A DNA stretch of 64,000 nucleotides from Castor canadensis (lineage: Eukaryota > Chordata > Mammalia > Rodentia > Castoridae). A program made the translations under genes and the position numbers. Under the pieces are notes generated by a model, which saw nothing but the letters and a program-made list of their open reading frames with translations, made no database searches and was not told the origin of the DNA. Positions 22,701 to 35,092 of this stretch are shown here, piece by piece. Numbering within the stretch: the stretch's first letter is position 1; every line of letters starts with the position of its first letter. Location: assembly GCF_047511655.1 (NCBI RefSeq), contig NC_133398.1, positions 40,181,638 through 40,245,637 on the forward strand, written 5' to 3'.

Positions 22701-25700
22701 AACTCATGGTTTCTATCTACATATTCACATATAGATATAGAACTAAATATGAATGTAAATGTGTATGTGTTTGTATATGCATATTTCCTAGCTCTGTCCA
22801 CTAAAAAGGCCTGGAAACAGCACTGCCCTTTAGTTATTAGGACACTAACAACCATGCCTTGTTTTCTAAATTTATTTTGCCACAGAAAGGATGCAGAACT
22901 TCTTGGAGAAATGACTGATTCTAAGGCTGGGACAGGGAAAGTACAAAATGAACTTGGAGGGCTGGCAGAATGGTTTAAATGGTAGAGTGCCTGCCTAGCA
23001 AGTGTGAAACCCTAGTATTTCTCTCCCTCCCCCCCTTCAAAAAAAGAAAAAGAAAAAATGAGTTTGGAACATATTTTTGATCCATTACATAAAGAAGTGC
23101 TCAAAGTGGGGATATATCAAAAGGACAGAGTCATATGGAAAATTAGAGCATCAAAATAAATAGTAGTAATAGATGAGAGTGATCTGAATAAATAAAACCA
23201 AAACCAATGAGCCTGTAATGATATGAATAAATCAATCAATGGGTAGGGAAAAAAAGCTGTTTTATATAATAGGTTGCTAAATAATAAATGGACATGGAAC
23301 AACAGAACTAGAAAAGTTACCTTTTGAGAATCATCATAGTAGTATTTAATTCAGCCAAGGAGTATCAGAGGGTGCTAACATTAATCTCAAAATATTTATC
23401 CTCAAGATACTTACTTGTTACATAGGAAAAAAAGAGTTAACTGTAGTGGAGAAGTCTGACAGGCAGTACCTTAATGTCAGTAATGGGACAAACTGAAATT
23501 ATGTGCTACTTGATTGATGTGATGAGAGGAAAAACACAAGAGTGTATAATCTCAATCCAGTTATAAAGAAACATAAAATAATCCCTAATTAGTGGACTAT
23601 TCTGCATGATTATTACTGGCTTGTTATCTTCAAAAGTGTCAAGATCATGAAAGTTAAAGAATGTCTGAAGAATTGTTCCAGATTGAAGAAGACTAAAAAG
23701 ACATGTCAACTAAATGAAATTTTGACTAATGGACATAATCTGTGTGGTCAAAAGAACAAAGATGGCATTGACAGAAATTTAAAGGGCCTACATAATCAGT
23801 GGAAAACAAGAGGTGATGAAGGGGGATATTCTGAGAAATCCAAACAATTGTACACACAGTTGGTAAAATTTGAATGGATCTTTAGACCAGGTAGAAATAA
23901 TTGTGTGGTGGTGTGAATTTCCTGATCTTGATGGTTGGATTGTAATTATTTTAAGAATACTGTGTTCATTTGTAGGAGCTACAAATAATAGAGCAATTAA
24001 CCATTCAGAAATTTACTGTAAAGTGACTTAAGACTTTTTTTTTTAATCATTCTTGCAACTTTTTATAAGCTTAAATTATTTCAAAATAAAATCCAAAGGC
24101 AGTTAGGGACTGCCTATCAAGTTATAGATAATCCAGTTGACTTTGCTTTAGCCTGTTGAAAGGAGCATGAGACAAATAACCAAAAATATTTGGGGTCCTC
24201 AGAAAATCCCCTAGTATAGTGTTTGTTCTCTGTAGGTTCTTTAGTGTTCTGGTTGCTGACATCATCATTGTTCTCTTTACTAAGCAGATTATGTCCTTTG
24301 ATCAATAAGTATGGAGTACCTACTATGTCCTCTTCCTTTACTCTTGTATATTCTTTCTATAGAAATAAATACCTGACCTCAAGGAATGAATATAATGTTG
24401 GAAGATAGATATGATTTGGGGAGAAAAGTTATTCCAGTTATAAGAAAAGATATGAAGTCAGTAACGAGCCTGGCTATATGTACCCAAGACTGAGGAGATG
24501 ACTTGGATGAAATATCTCTTCACTCAGTAGGCTGGGACCAATTTAGGGAAGTGTCTTGAACACTAGACAGAAGAGGTTGAACTGTATGCAATAGTCAGTT
24601 GGACGCTCTCCATTTTTTTTTCTTATGCACTTGAGTTTATTGTCCGTGATTTGGACATAGCATTGTGGATTCTGTACATTTCAGTTTAGATACAATGGCC
24701 TCTGCTAACAAGAACTGAAAAAAGATTGAGCTGCAGCATGTTCTGATCCAAGGCTAGAGACTCATGAACTGTAAAAAATCTTACCATAGCTCTTGTACTA
24801 TGCTGTCATAAATAGAAAAAAGTCAGTACAGTGTAAAATACTGGCCTTCTGCTATAGCATGAAGATGATCTGAGATATCACCTTGGAAAATGGGGGTCCA
24901 GGGAGGGAGTAGTACACAATTTTGGGGCACATGGAAAGTAACTCTTTGTTGTTTTCAGTTTGAAAACAGGATGGATGCTCTCCATTTTTAAATGGGAGTG
25001 TTTTTGATGAATGTGAAGGAAATGTAGAAAAACCTTGATTCTCTGTGAATTGAAGGAAGGAAATTTCTGACATCAGAAATTCATCTGACATCTGAAACAT
25101 CACTGGAAACTGTTTCAGTTTGGGAGGTGTTAGCTGCGTGATGAGACTCTGATTAGGATGAAGGCAGCAGAGATGAAAAGTGAAGCCAGAAGACACTTTT
25201 GAAGGAAGAAACACCTGAAGTTAGCAATTGATTAAGTTGGGGATAAAACCAAAGTTCAGAGTTCTTTATGACTGCAAAATTGCTAACATTAGAATTTCTA
25301 ACTAGGGAGGAGGTACAATTGTTAAGGGTTATGTGCTGCTGTGGTAATTTCTGGAGATGTGCAAGTGGACATGCCCCTCTTAGGAACATGAGGTTAGTAG
25401 GGGCTAGTAGGAATTTGAATTGGGTTAAAGTGTTTTTCTTCATAAAACAACAGAAAATATTTCTGCAACCAATAAAGGACACTGACAATTTATGTCTTTA
25501 AGGGTCAGAGAATAGTTTACAATGTCTATTATCAGTGGTCTTAACAATCTTTTTTTTTGGCCGGGGGTTTGGGTTTGAACTTAGGTTTGAACTTGGAAAG
25601 CAGGCACTCTACCACTTGACTCACAACTATAGTCCATTTTGCTCTGATTATTTTGGAAATGCGGGTCTCTCAAACTATTTGTCTGGGCTAGCATCGAGAT

Positions 25701-28700
25701 CCTCCCAATCTGAGCCTCCCAAGTAGCTAGGATTACAGCATGAGCCACTTGGTGCCCGGCTTTTTTTTTTTTAATCTTTTTATGTTTACCTGCAGGCCTG
25801 TTGGCCACTTCATATCACTATACATCTGTTGTTTTTTTTTTTCACTATTTTAGCCTGTAAGACCCTAGAGAAAAATACTGCTTTCTGTCAGTGAAACTAC
25901 TTACATGCACAAAGAATTGGCTACAGTTACCTGAAATATAAATTAGTATTTGTTAGTTTTAAATTTAAAAACCTATTTTTTCTTAATTCTTTAAGGTTCA
26001 ATTTTAAAACTCTATTAACTATTTATACATCTAATAAAACAAGATGTTCTTACTATCTTTGGATTAATTGAACTCCTAAACAATTCCACCTAACATAATC
26101 AAATTCTTTTAAATGCTTTAAACTATGCTTATAAATTTTGTACTTTCAGTTTTATTTATTTTGTTACTCATTTTTTTGGTGGTACTGAACTCAAGGCCCT
26201 GTACTTACTAGGCAAGTGTTCTGCCACTTGGCTATGGCCCCAGCCTTTTTTGCTTTAGTTTTCAGATGGGATTTTATGCTTTTTTTTTTACCTGGGCTGG
26301 TCTCAGACTGCATTCCTCCTACCTCTGCCTCCTACGTTGCTGGGATTACAAGTGTGAGCTACCATGCATGGCTTATTTTTGTGGCAGCGTTTTGCTAATC
26401 TTTTGCCCTGCCTGGCCTGAAATTGCAATGCTCTTATCTCCATGTCCTGTGTAGGGCAAATTTTTGACTCTTAAGAAGCAAAATTTTTTTCAACTTAGAA
26501 TCATAAGCTTAAATCAGTTATGCATGAGACCCTCCAATAGCCAGATTATTTTATACATTACAAACATGATAGCCACAGAATGTGTGGATTGCCCTAATGT
26601 TTTCAGAACTTTTGAAAGTTAACATTTATCTATTTATATTGTGGGTTTAATTTACTTTGTCATATCTATAACTAAATTGTCCTAGGATTGAAAAGATACT
26701 TATCTTCTAGGAGAAGCACATTTAACAAGCTGCATTTATCAAGTTGATAATACAAGGTGCTGATATGGTTGCTTTTATATTATGGATTCACACTTCCAGT
26801 CCATTTTCCTTGGCTACAAATGGACATATTTAGTTGAACATTTTGTGTCAGTTGAGGTCCCAAGGCTGCTGGCTCACCTTAGTCTTTGTCCTGATTTGGG
26901 TAGGTATCATCAATAGATCGTAGGCTATTTGCTTTAGCTAACTTCTCTGAAGACATTGCAACATCTTGCCTTTGGCCAGAGTTCTTAATAAAGACATGTT
27001 AATGTTCTCACATTGTATTCTGAGTTTCTCTCATACTCCAGCTCCCCGTGTCTTATATCTTTTGTCATGCCAATAATCCGAAATATTTTATTGTGGAATT
27101 TTGTGCAGGTGTACATGTTTTATAATTATATTTATTCAACATATAATCACTTAGCACCTCCTATGTGCAAGGCAAACAGGGATACAGCAGTGAACAAAAC
27201 AGTTGCATCCCTGGGGGTTTATTCTGGTCTTGGAGACTGGTAATAGACATGTGAAAAAAAAAGATATATAGTGCTATAGGAGGTGGTCAAGTCTCTAGTA
27301 GAAAACTTAAGTAGACTAAAAAAAACCAGAGAATGACAGGAGCTGCTGTCTTAATTAGTTCTCTCTGAGGAAATGATGTTTGAAAAGAAATGAGGTTATA
27401 GGCCAAGCAGATACCTGGAAGAGAATTTCAGGTAGAAGGATCAGTAAGTACAAAGATCTCAAGGCACAAGCGGGCTTGACTGATGGACTAATGGATAGGT
27501 GGTTGTGATTATATGTACAGTAGGTAAGGAAGAGAATGGTAAGAGATCAGACAAGCAGCCAGGGGCCAGATCAGGTAGGGTCTTAGCACAGCAAAGACTT
27601 TGCCTTTGCCTTAAAAATTATGAGACTTTATGTCCTTAGCCATAAAAGAAATGCAAATCAAAACTACACTTGAGATTCCCTCTCACCCCTCTCAGATTGG
27701 CAGTTATCAAGAAAACACAACAAATGCTGGCAAGGATGCAGGGGTTGGGGGAAGCCCTTATATATGGTTGGTGGGAATGTAAACTAATGCAACAACTGAA
27801 AATCATATGAAGGTTCATCAAAAAAACTAAAAATAGACCTACATTATGATTGGCTATACCACTCTGGGCATAATCTGAAGGAATGTAAATCAATATACAA
27901 GAGAGGGACCTGCATACCCATGTTCATCTCAGCACTGTATACAATAGTCAACCTTTGGAATCAGCTTAGGTGCCCAGCAAGTGATCAATGGATAAAGAAA
28001 ATGTGGTATACATGCCATGTATATTTACATTATGGAGTGTTAGTCATAAAGAAGAATGCAGTTATGTCATTTGCAGGAAAATGGATGGAACTGCAGATGA
28101 TCATTTTGAGTGAAATAATCCAAGTTCAAAAAGCCAAACACTGCATGTTTTTGCTTATATGTGGGATCTAGGTCTAAAATGACAATAGTAGTAATGGAAA
28201 TGGGGCATGAATATAAAAGGGGAACTATTGGGGGGTGACTCAGTGGGAGGGTGGAGGTGGAGAAGCTTGAAGTGTATGAAAGTGCCAAAATGAAACATAC
28301 CAAATGCTGTTTGAAAAGGTGGGGAGGAACAGGGGACTAAGGGAAGATAAGGCAGGGGTGACTTTGTTCAGAGTATACTATACAGTCACAGTGCAACTCA
28401 GTTGTACTATTAATGATAATTTTTTTAAATATCAAAATTTAATTTTTTTTTAAATTATGAAACTTGGAGCAAAGAAGTGATAAATCTATAAGGGTCACTG
28501 TACTTTGTACATTGTGGAGGACATGAGTGAAGCAGGGAGGCCAGTAGGTGCTGTTGCAGTATTCAGGTGGAAAAAAATGGCAAGAGGTATGAGCGAGGGT
28601 GGGAGTTCTAGAGGTGGATAGAAGCATTTGGATTCAAGGTACATTATCAAGATAGACCCAACAGGATCTGCTGAAGAGTCAAGGTTATGACCTTTGGAAC

Positions 28701-31700
28701 TGGGGAAATGAAAGTGTGCTTACTAAGATAGGGAACATGGGGAGGGGCAGTTTGGGCTGGGGGAAGTTAAGTGTTGGACGTGGTTAGGTTTGACATGCTT
28801 ATTAATAGCTAATTAGAGTGTCGAATAAACACTTGGAAGTATGAGTCTGGAGTTCTGTGAAAGTTTGTGACTTAAGTTAAAATTTGAGATACGTTTTTTT
28901 TTTTCCAGAAGAAATTTTAACACTATAATTAACACAGTCACTTTTATTGCAGACAAAACCATATGCCATTGTTGAAAGGAAGCCCAGAATATTCCCAGTA
29001 AGTCTCAAACGGATTTTTCTTTTGTTCACTACTTTTCTCTCCCACATCCCCAGTGATCATTAGACTCGTTAGATTAAAATGTTCTTTTCTTCTCACTATC
29101 AGTTTAAGTGCCTGTTTTGTGTATTACTGTGTTAAAAAAAAAAGAAGAGAAAGAAGAAATAGTATGAGGCAGCAACCACACATGAAAGTGGAGTGGACAC
29201 ATTCTCAACCTTGTTTTATGACCTTGATAGTGCTAAAGTGAGTTTAAGATACCCATGGTTTTTCATGGGTACCCTGTTTGATGTTGGGTGAAGGACTTAG
29301 GACATGAACCTGAGAAGGCACCTGAGCATGGTAATAGCAGATGTATTTCTATTATTTCCAAACTCATTTCCTGTGGCCTTGTGTCTCACTTTTATGGTTT
29401 GACCTGCAGCTTTCCCTCAGTAAATTAAAAACCCATTAATGTGTGTCTTAAATGTTATGCTATGAATATGTAAGACCTAAAATGAGTTCTTTCATCATGA
29501 AGACTACTTAGTAGTCATTGATTTTTTTTTTTTGGCTCTTGGTGAGGTTATTGTTAGTATACATGTTATGTTCTTTTCTATTTCTAGTCACAGATAATGA
29601 ACTATCATAACTATAAATGCTATAAAAACCCTCAGTGCTGGTTCTTGTCTGAATTAAATGACATATTTCACAGTAATCCATTACTTCTTACAACAAGGGA
29701 ATTTTAGAAGAACCACTCCAAATTGTAGTTCCAGCTGAAACCCTACTTTAAGAAATAATGGAATTTCTTCTGTTGTTTCCTTGTGTATAACAAATGTGTA
29801 TCAGAAGCTAGGTAATCACAAAATTGGAAATTATCTTGCTGGTTTCATCAGTTGGGTAATTTGTATTTACTAAGTCTTCCATTTATATGTTTACTTTATT
29901 TAGCCATTTCTGCTCAAAGAAAAAGAAGGACTTTCTTCAGAAGACCCACCTATATTCCGTAGCATTTCTTGTGTTTCTGTATTTTTTGTCACTGTAATTT
30001 TTTCCTGTCTCTGTGCCATTTACCTCTTTGAGAATATTCTCTTTTGGAAACTAAAGAATGCCTGTTTGTTTTAGAATTGGATAGGCAGTAGCAACCTTGC
30101 AAGTCTCTGGCTTAACCAGACAAGTTTATTTCTTACTGATATCACAGACTATTGTGGATCAGGAATCCTCAACTTTATAGTTGAGCATCTAGAATGACTT
30201 CCAAGACTGGTAGGGGGAGAGAGAGCTGGATATCTCAGGACAATTCTAAAGTATAAGCTTGGAAGCACCTTACATCTCTTCTCCTCAAATCCTATTGGCC
30301 AGAACTCATTCTCATTTTCCCAAATATCTATGTGCTCTTGGCTATCTCCCAGATGCCCATGCATGGAATCTTTGTCATAGTCTATCCTTCTAGTCACCAA
30401 ATAGCTTTTTGCTTCCTTCTCCCCACATACTTAGCACGGTTTCTCCCCTAGGGAGAAATCCCAAAGTCCCATTCCATCACTGTAGCCAACTCCAAATCCA
30501 AGATCTGCAGATGATGTGTAGTAGTATCTATCAGGTTCTGATATGGCTTCTCTTGATTTGAGAGCCAATGAACTAAGAAGGCAAACTAACTATATCCCCT
30601 CCCCCCAACCATACCCAATCCTTTAATAGTGGAACTTGGATAGCACATCGGTCTGTTTCTTGAAGTTCTGAAATACTAGTAGTCAAATATTTTAAAGAGT
30701 CTTAACCCCTGTATGTATGCGGAGTTACTTGAGTTGGCACTGATTTTGTTTTCTGGAAGAAACACCTTTGTTCTTTCTTGTTTCTTCTTGGTTCCTGGCT
30801 CTGTCCAGGGTGTTTGGGTTTTTTTGGAGGTGGTGGTTGTTGTAGTTATCAACCTAGGCCATAGCTAAATAGGAAGCATGCCCTTCTTAGGAGTTATATA
30901 GCTTTCAAAATCTGCCTCCTTCTCAGTGAATACTAGAAGTTTTAATTTCACATATTCATGGGCTTTTGTAGTCTATATGTTGGTTCTTTTGACTATCTAC
31001 TTCCCTTAACAATTGGCAAGCAAAGAAAGAAAAATACCTGGTAGGTATTTAGTCTGTTTGCTTCTAGTCAGTCCCATATGCCACCAATGTTCTTTCTATA
31101 CATAGTTATCAAGTTCTCTCATTTGTGCTTATGCACCTGCCCTTTTCAACTCAGTGGAGCTACGGGAGTCCATCTGAAGTGGACTGGTTTGAAGGTTGTC
31201 TTTTCTTTAATCTGATCTTTGCTACAAGACTGTTTACAGAGTTTTATTGAGCTTCTGTTGCTCAAAATCTTGTGTTCACTCTTATTGTTTAGGATTTAGA
31301 AGCAATCTGATTTTTTGCTACCTGGTCCTAAATTTTTAATCATCTCTTTTTATTTCTCATCTCAAAACACCCATTTCTTGCCTGAGCTCATGTTTCTTTA
31401 AGTACATTCCCAAGGAATGGGAATTTTTCTTTGAAAACACTTCTAGAACCTCAAGTTCATTTGGCACTCTGCTTTCAAGTTATTATATACGTTTTGCTAA
31501 GTAGTTTGCCACTGTCTTTTTTTTTTTGAGACAGGGTGTCAATATGTAGCCTAGGCTGGCCTTCAACTTGTGATCATCTTGCCTCAGCCTCCTGAGTGCT
31601 GGGATTGACAGGTGTGTGTCATCAAGCCAAGGACCACTGCCTTTTGTTTCCATCTTTTTAGCCTTCAGGGCTTGTGTCTTTCCCAAGAGACTACTAAGCC

Positions 31701-32663
31701 AGTGCCATATTATTTGATTTCTATTACTACTTCAGGATTAGTATGACTTCAATGCCCTAAGTTTTGTGTGGTAACAAAATTGTCATCACAATGTATAGTG
31801 GTATAAGCATAAAACAAAATTATTTATCAGATAACAAGTCCTAAGTAGCAGCTCAGGGAATGCCCGGGGTGGGGATGGGGTTGTGGATAATTCTGCTCTA
31901 CCCATTCAGGAACTGTAAGGCTGATAGAGAATCTGTTATCTTAAATATATGCCTGAAACTGAAGTAATTTGCTTAAATATTATTGCAGCTTGTAAGAGCA
32001 GGTTTCAAGATTCTCACCACTCGGTTCTAGCTTCAAAGCCCATGTCCTTTTGACCTTGTACTGTTACCTGGTTTGGAAAGACACTTGGACCAGCTAGCTG
32101 CCCAATGTTTGCATTCTGTCTCCAGTATCCAAACCAAACAGAAAACTAGTGATTGCTTAAGCATATTCAGTTGCTGGGAATACATTACCTTCTTATATTC
32201 AACTGAAAGTGCTTCACTGCATCTTCTTTCTAGGGCTTCTATTTCTCAGGGCTATATAAACAAAGGTTATACCTTATCACCTGGAAAACAACTTTCACAC
32301 CCATTCTAATTACTGTGTTTGTGAATGAAACGTCTATTTTTTTTTTTACTGTACCTTAGTTTCGTGAATACTGTTTACTCATCTTTAGACAGCTTCTGCT
32401 TTATCTAAGCCCTTTTTATTTTATTTTATTTTTAAAATTTATTTATTTATTTTTTATGTGTGTGATCAAAGTTCTAAGCCCTTTTTAAAGTGAATGCCAG
32501 AGCTCAACTAGCTTTTCAGTGCAAAGTCTGACTCAGATGGAATAAACTACATGACCTCTGCAGATTTTTCTACTAATGCTTCTTGTTTTCCTAGGGAGAT
32601 ACAATTCTGGAGACTGGAGAAGTAATTCCACCAATGAAAGATTTTTCTGACCAGCATCATTGA
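19562..32663 (+). CDS. NDUFB6: NDUFB6, complex I subunit B6 (B17), spliced
   Basis: Four coding exons (19562-19741, 21574-21666, 28953-28997, 32595-32663) join in phase 0 to give 128 residues, the same length as human NDUFB6. The protein is an accessory subunit in the membrane arm of NADH:ubiquinone oxidoreductase, in the mitochondrial inner membrane; it is needed for assembly and stability and does no catalysis. The hydrophilic N-terminus (starting [20 protein letters not shown]) precedes a single membrane helix at about residues 67-88 ('[20 protein letters not shown]'); the tail ends '[11 protein letters not shown]'. All introns are GT-AG. The start was chosen by homology and is the first ATG in this frame. 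The frame is also open upstream to 19355, but only from a GTG. No breaks are seen. Confidence 0.97.
20385..20635 (+). repeat. MIR SINE
   Basis: 'gagccttttacatgcattac', 'ttttaaatgggaggaaactg' and 'tcacagagctacttattta' follow the MIR consensus order in sense orientation. An ancient mammalian repeat in NDUFB6 intron 1. Confidence 0.8.
21574..21666 (+). CDS. NDUFB6: NDUFB6 coding exon 2
   Basis: Encodes residues 61-91 (IHKAYRSS... to ...VKYHVT), including the membrane helix. Acceptor 'tgttttctcccag', donor GTAAGT. Intron 2 (21667-28952) is the longest and full of repeats. Confidence 0.96.
22958..23058 (+). repeat. ID-like SINE
   Basis: 'ggtagagtgcctgcctagca' followed by a truncated box B part and a C-rich then A-rich end. 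Lies in NDUFB6 intron 2. Confidence 0.75.
23059..24110 (+). mobile_element. Old L1 3' UTR (L1M-type)
   Basis: 'gaagactaaaaagacatgtc', 'tttcctgatcttgatggttg' and 'aataaaatccaaa' follow the order of old mammalian L1 3' ends in sense orientation. Heavily diverged, non-coding, in NDUFB6 intron 2. Confidence 0.65.
24111..25549. other. Intron 2 DNA, nothing recognised
   Basis: No exon with flanking splice sites and protein similarity, and no clear repeat family. Minus-strand open frames at 24852-25488 are without known similarity. Confidence 0.45.
25550..25762 (-). repeat. Composite B1-like + ID-like SINE
   Basis: The plus strand reads 'ggcaggcactctaccacttg'-type ID text (here 'aagcaggcactctaccactt') followed by 'gcctcccaagtagctaggat'. 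Reverse orientation within intron 2. Confidence 0.85.
26171..26372 (-). repeat. Composite B1-like + ID-like SINE
   Basis: 'tggtggtactgaactcaagg' then 'ctgcctcctacgttgctggg': the ID half then the B1 half in reverse. The short open frames over it (26216-26454) are SINE artefacts. Confidence 0.85.
27115..27610 (-). mobile_element. Ancient L2-type LINE fragment
   Basis: 'tagcacctcctatgtgcaag', 'ggatacagcagtgaacaaaa' and 'gaaatgaggttataggcc' follow the reverse complement of the L2 3' region. Highly diverged, cut by the L1 that follows. Confidence 0.6.
27615..28435 (+). mobile_element. Older L1 ORF2 3' end
   Basis: Decayed ORF2 C-terminus: 'aaaagaaatgcaaatcaaaa', 'tggtgggaatgtaaact' and 'tttgcaggaaaatggatgga', with many stops. 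It resembles the young L1 at 33.4-34.0 kb but is much more diverged. It seems to interrupt a flanking ancient repeat. Confidence 0.8.
28440..28870. repeat. Ancient interspersed repeat, family uncertain
   Basis: 'ccaacaggatctgctgaaga' and 'ggaagtatgagtctggagtt' match a widespread old mammalian repeat pattern that also appears near 62.1-63.0 kb. It may continue the L2-like stretch before the inserted L1. Confidence 0.45.
28953..28997 (+). CDS. NDUFB6: NDUFB6 coding exon 3
   Basis: A 45-base exon encoding [15 protein letters not shown] (residues 92-106). Acceptor 'cttttattgcag', donor GTAAGT. The homologous human segment reads EKPYGIVEKKSRIFP. It is short enough to be missed by simple gene finding. 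Confidence 0.96.
29000..31518. other. Intron 3 DNA, mostly unrecognised
   Basis: NDUFB6 intron 3. Around 30100-30420 the sequence loosely resembles an old LTR or MER-type repeat in reverse, but I cannot name it. No exon is seen. Confidence 0.4.
31519..31635 (-). repeat. B1-type SINE
   Basis: 'gagacagggtgtcaatatgt' and 'cctcagcctcctgagtgctg' give a reverse B1 monomer in intron 3. Confidence 0.85.
32595..32663 (+). CDS. NDUFB6: NDUFB6 coding exon 4 and stop
   Basis: Encodes [20 protein letters not shown] then HH and TGA (residues 107-128). Acceptor 'cttgttttcctag'. The 3' UTR is short, with AATAAA about 95 bases downstream. Confidence 0.97.
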   Translation, partial: GDTILETGEVIPPMKDFSDQHH

Positions 32664-32756
32664 AGATGACTTTAAAATTTCAAAGGCTTATGTATAACAA
32701 CCCGAGTTTGTTCCTATGTAGCTATATTTACTGAATTTATTTCCGAAAAAGTAGCT

Positions 32757-32762
32757 AATAAA
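32757..32762 (+). terminator. NDUFB6: NDUFB6 polyadenylation signal
   Basis: AATAAA lies 94 bases after the stop codon, followed by T-rich sequence ('gtgttatatttcttc'). It is the only canonical signal before the L1 insertion. Confidence 0.8.
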
Positions 32763-32868
32763 ACTTACTCTCAAAAAAGTGTTATATTTCTTCCCGAACA
32801 TTGTACAGTTTGTGACTCCAGATAACTTAACAAATAAGTAAAACAAACAAACAAAAAAAACCAAACCA

Positions 32869-34490
32869 GGAACAGAATAGAAGATCCAGATATGAAGCCA
32901 CGCAACTATAAGCAACTTATCTTTGACAAAGGAGCTAAAAATATACGATGGAGAAATAGCAGCCTCTTCAACAAAAACTGCTGGGAAAACTGGTTAGCAG
33001 TCTGCAAAAAACTGAAACTAGATCCATGTATATCACCCTATACCAAGATTAACTCAAAATGGATCAAGGATCTTAATATCAGACCACAACCTCTAAAGTT
33101 GATACAGGAAAGAGTAGGAAATACTCTGGAGTTAGTAGGTATAGGTAAGAACTTTTTCAATGAAACCCCAGCAGCACAGCAACTAAGAGATAGCATAGAT
33201 AAATGGGACCTCATAAAACTAAAAAGCTTCTGTTCATCAAAAGAAATGGTCTCTAAACTGAAGAGAACACCCACAGAGTGGGAGAAAATATTTGCCAACT
33301 ATACATCAGACAAAGGACTGATAACCAGAATATACAGGGAACTTAAAAAACTAAATTCTCCCAAAACTAATGAACCAATAAAGAAATGGGCATATGAACT
33401 AAATAGAACTTTCTCAAAAGAAGAAATTCAAATGGCCAGAAAACATGAAAAAATGCTCACCATCTCTAGCAATAAAGGAAATGCAAATTAAAACCACGCT
33501 AAGATTCCACCTCACCCCTGTTAGAATAGCCATCATCAGCAACACCACCAACAACAGGTGTTGGCGAGGATGCGGGGAAAAAGGAACCCTCTTACACTGT
33601 TGGTGGGAATGTAGGCTAGTACAACCACTCTGGAAAAAAATCTGGAGGCTACTTAAAAAGCTGGACATCGATCTACCATTTGATCCAGCAATACCACTCT
33701 TGGGGATATACCCAAAAGACTGTTACTCCAGAGGCACCTGCACATCCATGTTTATTGCGGCACTATTCACAATAGCCAAGTTATGGAAACAGCCAAGATG
33801 TCCCACCACTGACAAATGGATTAAGAAAATGTGGTATCTATACACAATGGAATTTTATGCAGCCATGAAGAAGAACGAAATGTTATCATTCCCTGGTAAA
33901 TGGATGGAATTGGAGAACATCATTCTGAGTGAGGTTAGCCTGGCTCAAAAAACCAAAAATTGTGTGTTCTCCCTCATATGTGGCCATTAGATCAAGGGCA
34001 AACACAACAAGGGGATTGGACTATGAGCACATGATAAAACTGAGAGCACACAAGGGAGGGGTGAGGATAGGTAAGACACCTAAAAAACTAGCTAGCATTT
34101 GTTGCCCTTAACGCAGAGAAACTAAAGCAGATACCTTAAAGCAACTGAGGCCAATAGGAAAAGGGGAACAAGTGCTAGAGAAAAGGTTAGATCAAAAAGA
34201 ATTAACCTAGAAGGTAACACCCACGCACAGGAAATCAATGTGAGTCAATGCCCTGTATAGCTATCCTTATCTCAACCAGCAAAAACCCTTGTTCCTTCCT
34301 ATTATTGCTTATACTCTCTCTACAACAAAATTAGAAATAAGGGCAAAATAGTTTCTGCTGGGTATTGAGGGGGGGGGAGAGGGAGGGGGCGGAGTGGGTG
34401 GTAAGGGGGGGGGGGGCAGGGGGGAAAAATGACCCAAGCCTTGTATGCACATATGAATAATAAAAGAAAAATGAAAAAAAAAAAAAAAAA
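32869..34490 (+). mobile_element. Young 5'-truncated L1 (ORF2 C-terminus to poly-A)
   Basis: Frame 32892-33491 reads L1 ORF2 beyond the reverse transcriptase core. A one-step frameshift in an A run at about 33445-33490 moves it to the frame that continues to the ORF2 stop at 33990, including the C-terminal cysteine/histidine-rich segment ('[19 protein letters not shown]'). A G-rich 3' UTR (34368-34425) and an A tail (34475-34490) follow. A 16-base direct repeat AAAAAAAACCAAACCA at 32853-32868 and about 34483-34498 marks the insertion. No endonuclease or ORF1 is present, so it cannot move by itself. It sits between the convergent 3' ends of NDUFB6 and SMIM27. Confidence 0.93.
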
Positions 34491-34969
34491 CCAAACCAAA
34501 TTCTCAACAGATGATAAGAGCAACCACCTACTCTTTTCTGGCCATTCTTTTGCTCAAAGGCAGGCATTTCTGGCCATTCTTGATTGAAAAACTGGAAGTA
34601 GAAAATATTTAGTCACATGATTTTCTTCTTACACAGTACTTTAATTTGGTATGAGTGTATGGAACATAATGAAATGTTGCAATACACATATATAAGAACA
34701 AAAATTCCACACTTGGTTTTTTTCACTTTTGTTTTAAAGGCGGCTCTCACATTTTTAAAGAATTATTTTAGAAACTAAATTGAAAGCTTCTCATTCTGTG
34801 ATCTCATACTCAAATGCTATTACATCTCTTTGAAAAATTAGTGCTTATTACAAAGGACTGTGCGAAAATAAATTTGGAAATTTTGTATTATAAAATTCAC
34901 TTTTAAATCTACGCGGGTGTCAGACAAGGATGAGGAAAAGAACTTTGCAGAGAACTAAGCCCAGCAGAA

Positions 34970-35092
34970 TTAGGCATATTCGTTCATCCCGAAGGTCTGG
35001 CCCGGGTACTGCTTCTCCAGCTGCCGTCGCGCAGCTACAGTGGATGCATAGATGACAAATCCCCAGGAGAGTAGGACGACCGCGAGCAGCAA
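34970..35092 (-). CDS. SMIM27: SMIM27 coding exon 2
   Basis: Encodes residues 16-55 and TAA. The acceptor on the minus strand is 'ccccacag'. Most of the membrane helix and the whole C-terminal tail lie here. No canonical AATAAA is obvious on the minus strand before the L1. Confidence 0.92.
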   Translation of the reverse strand: MLLAVVLLSWGFVIYASTVAARRQLEKQYPGQTFGMNEYA

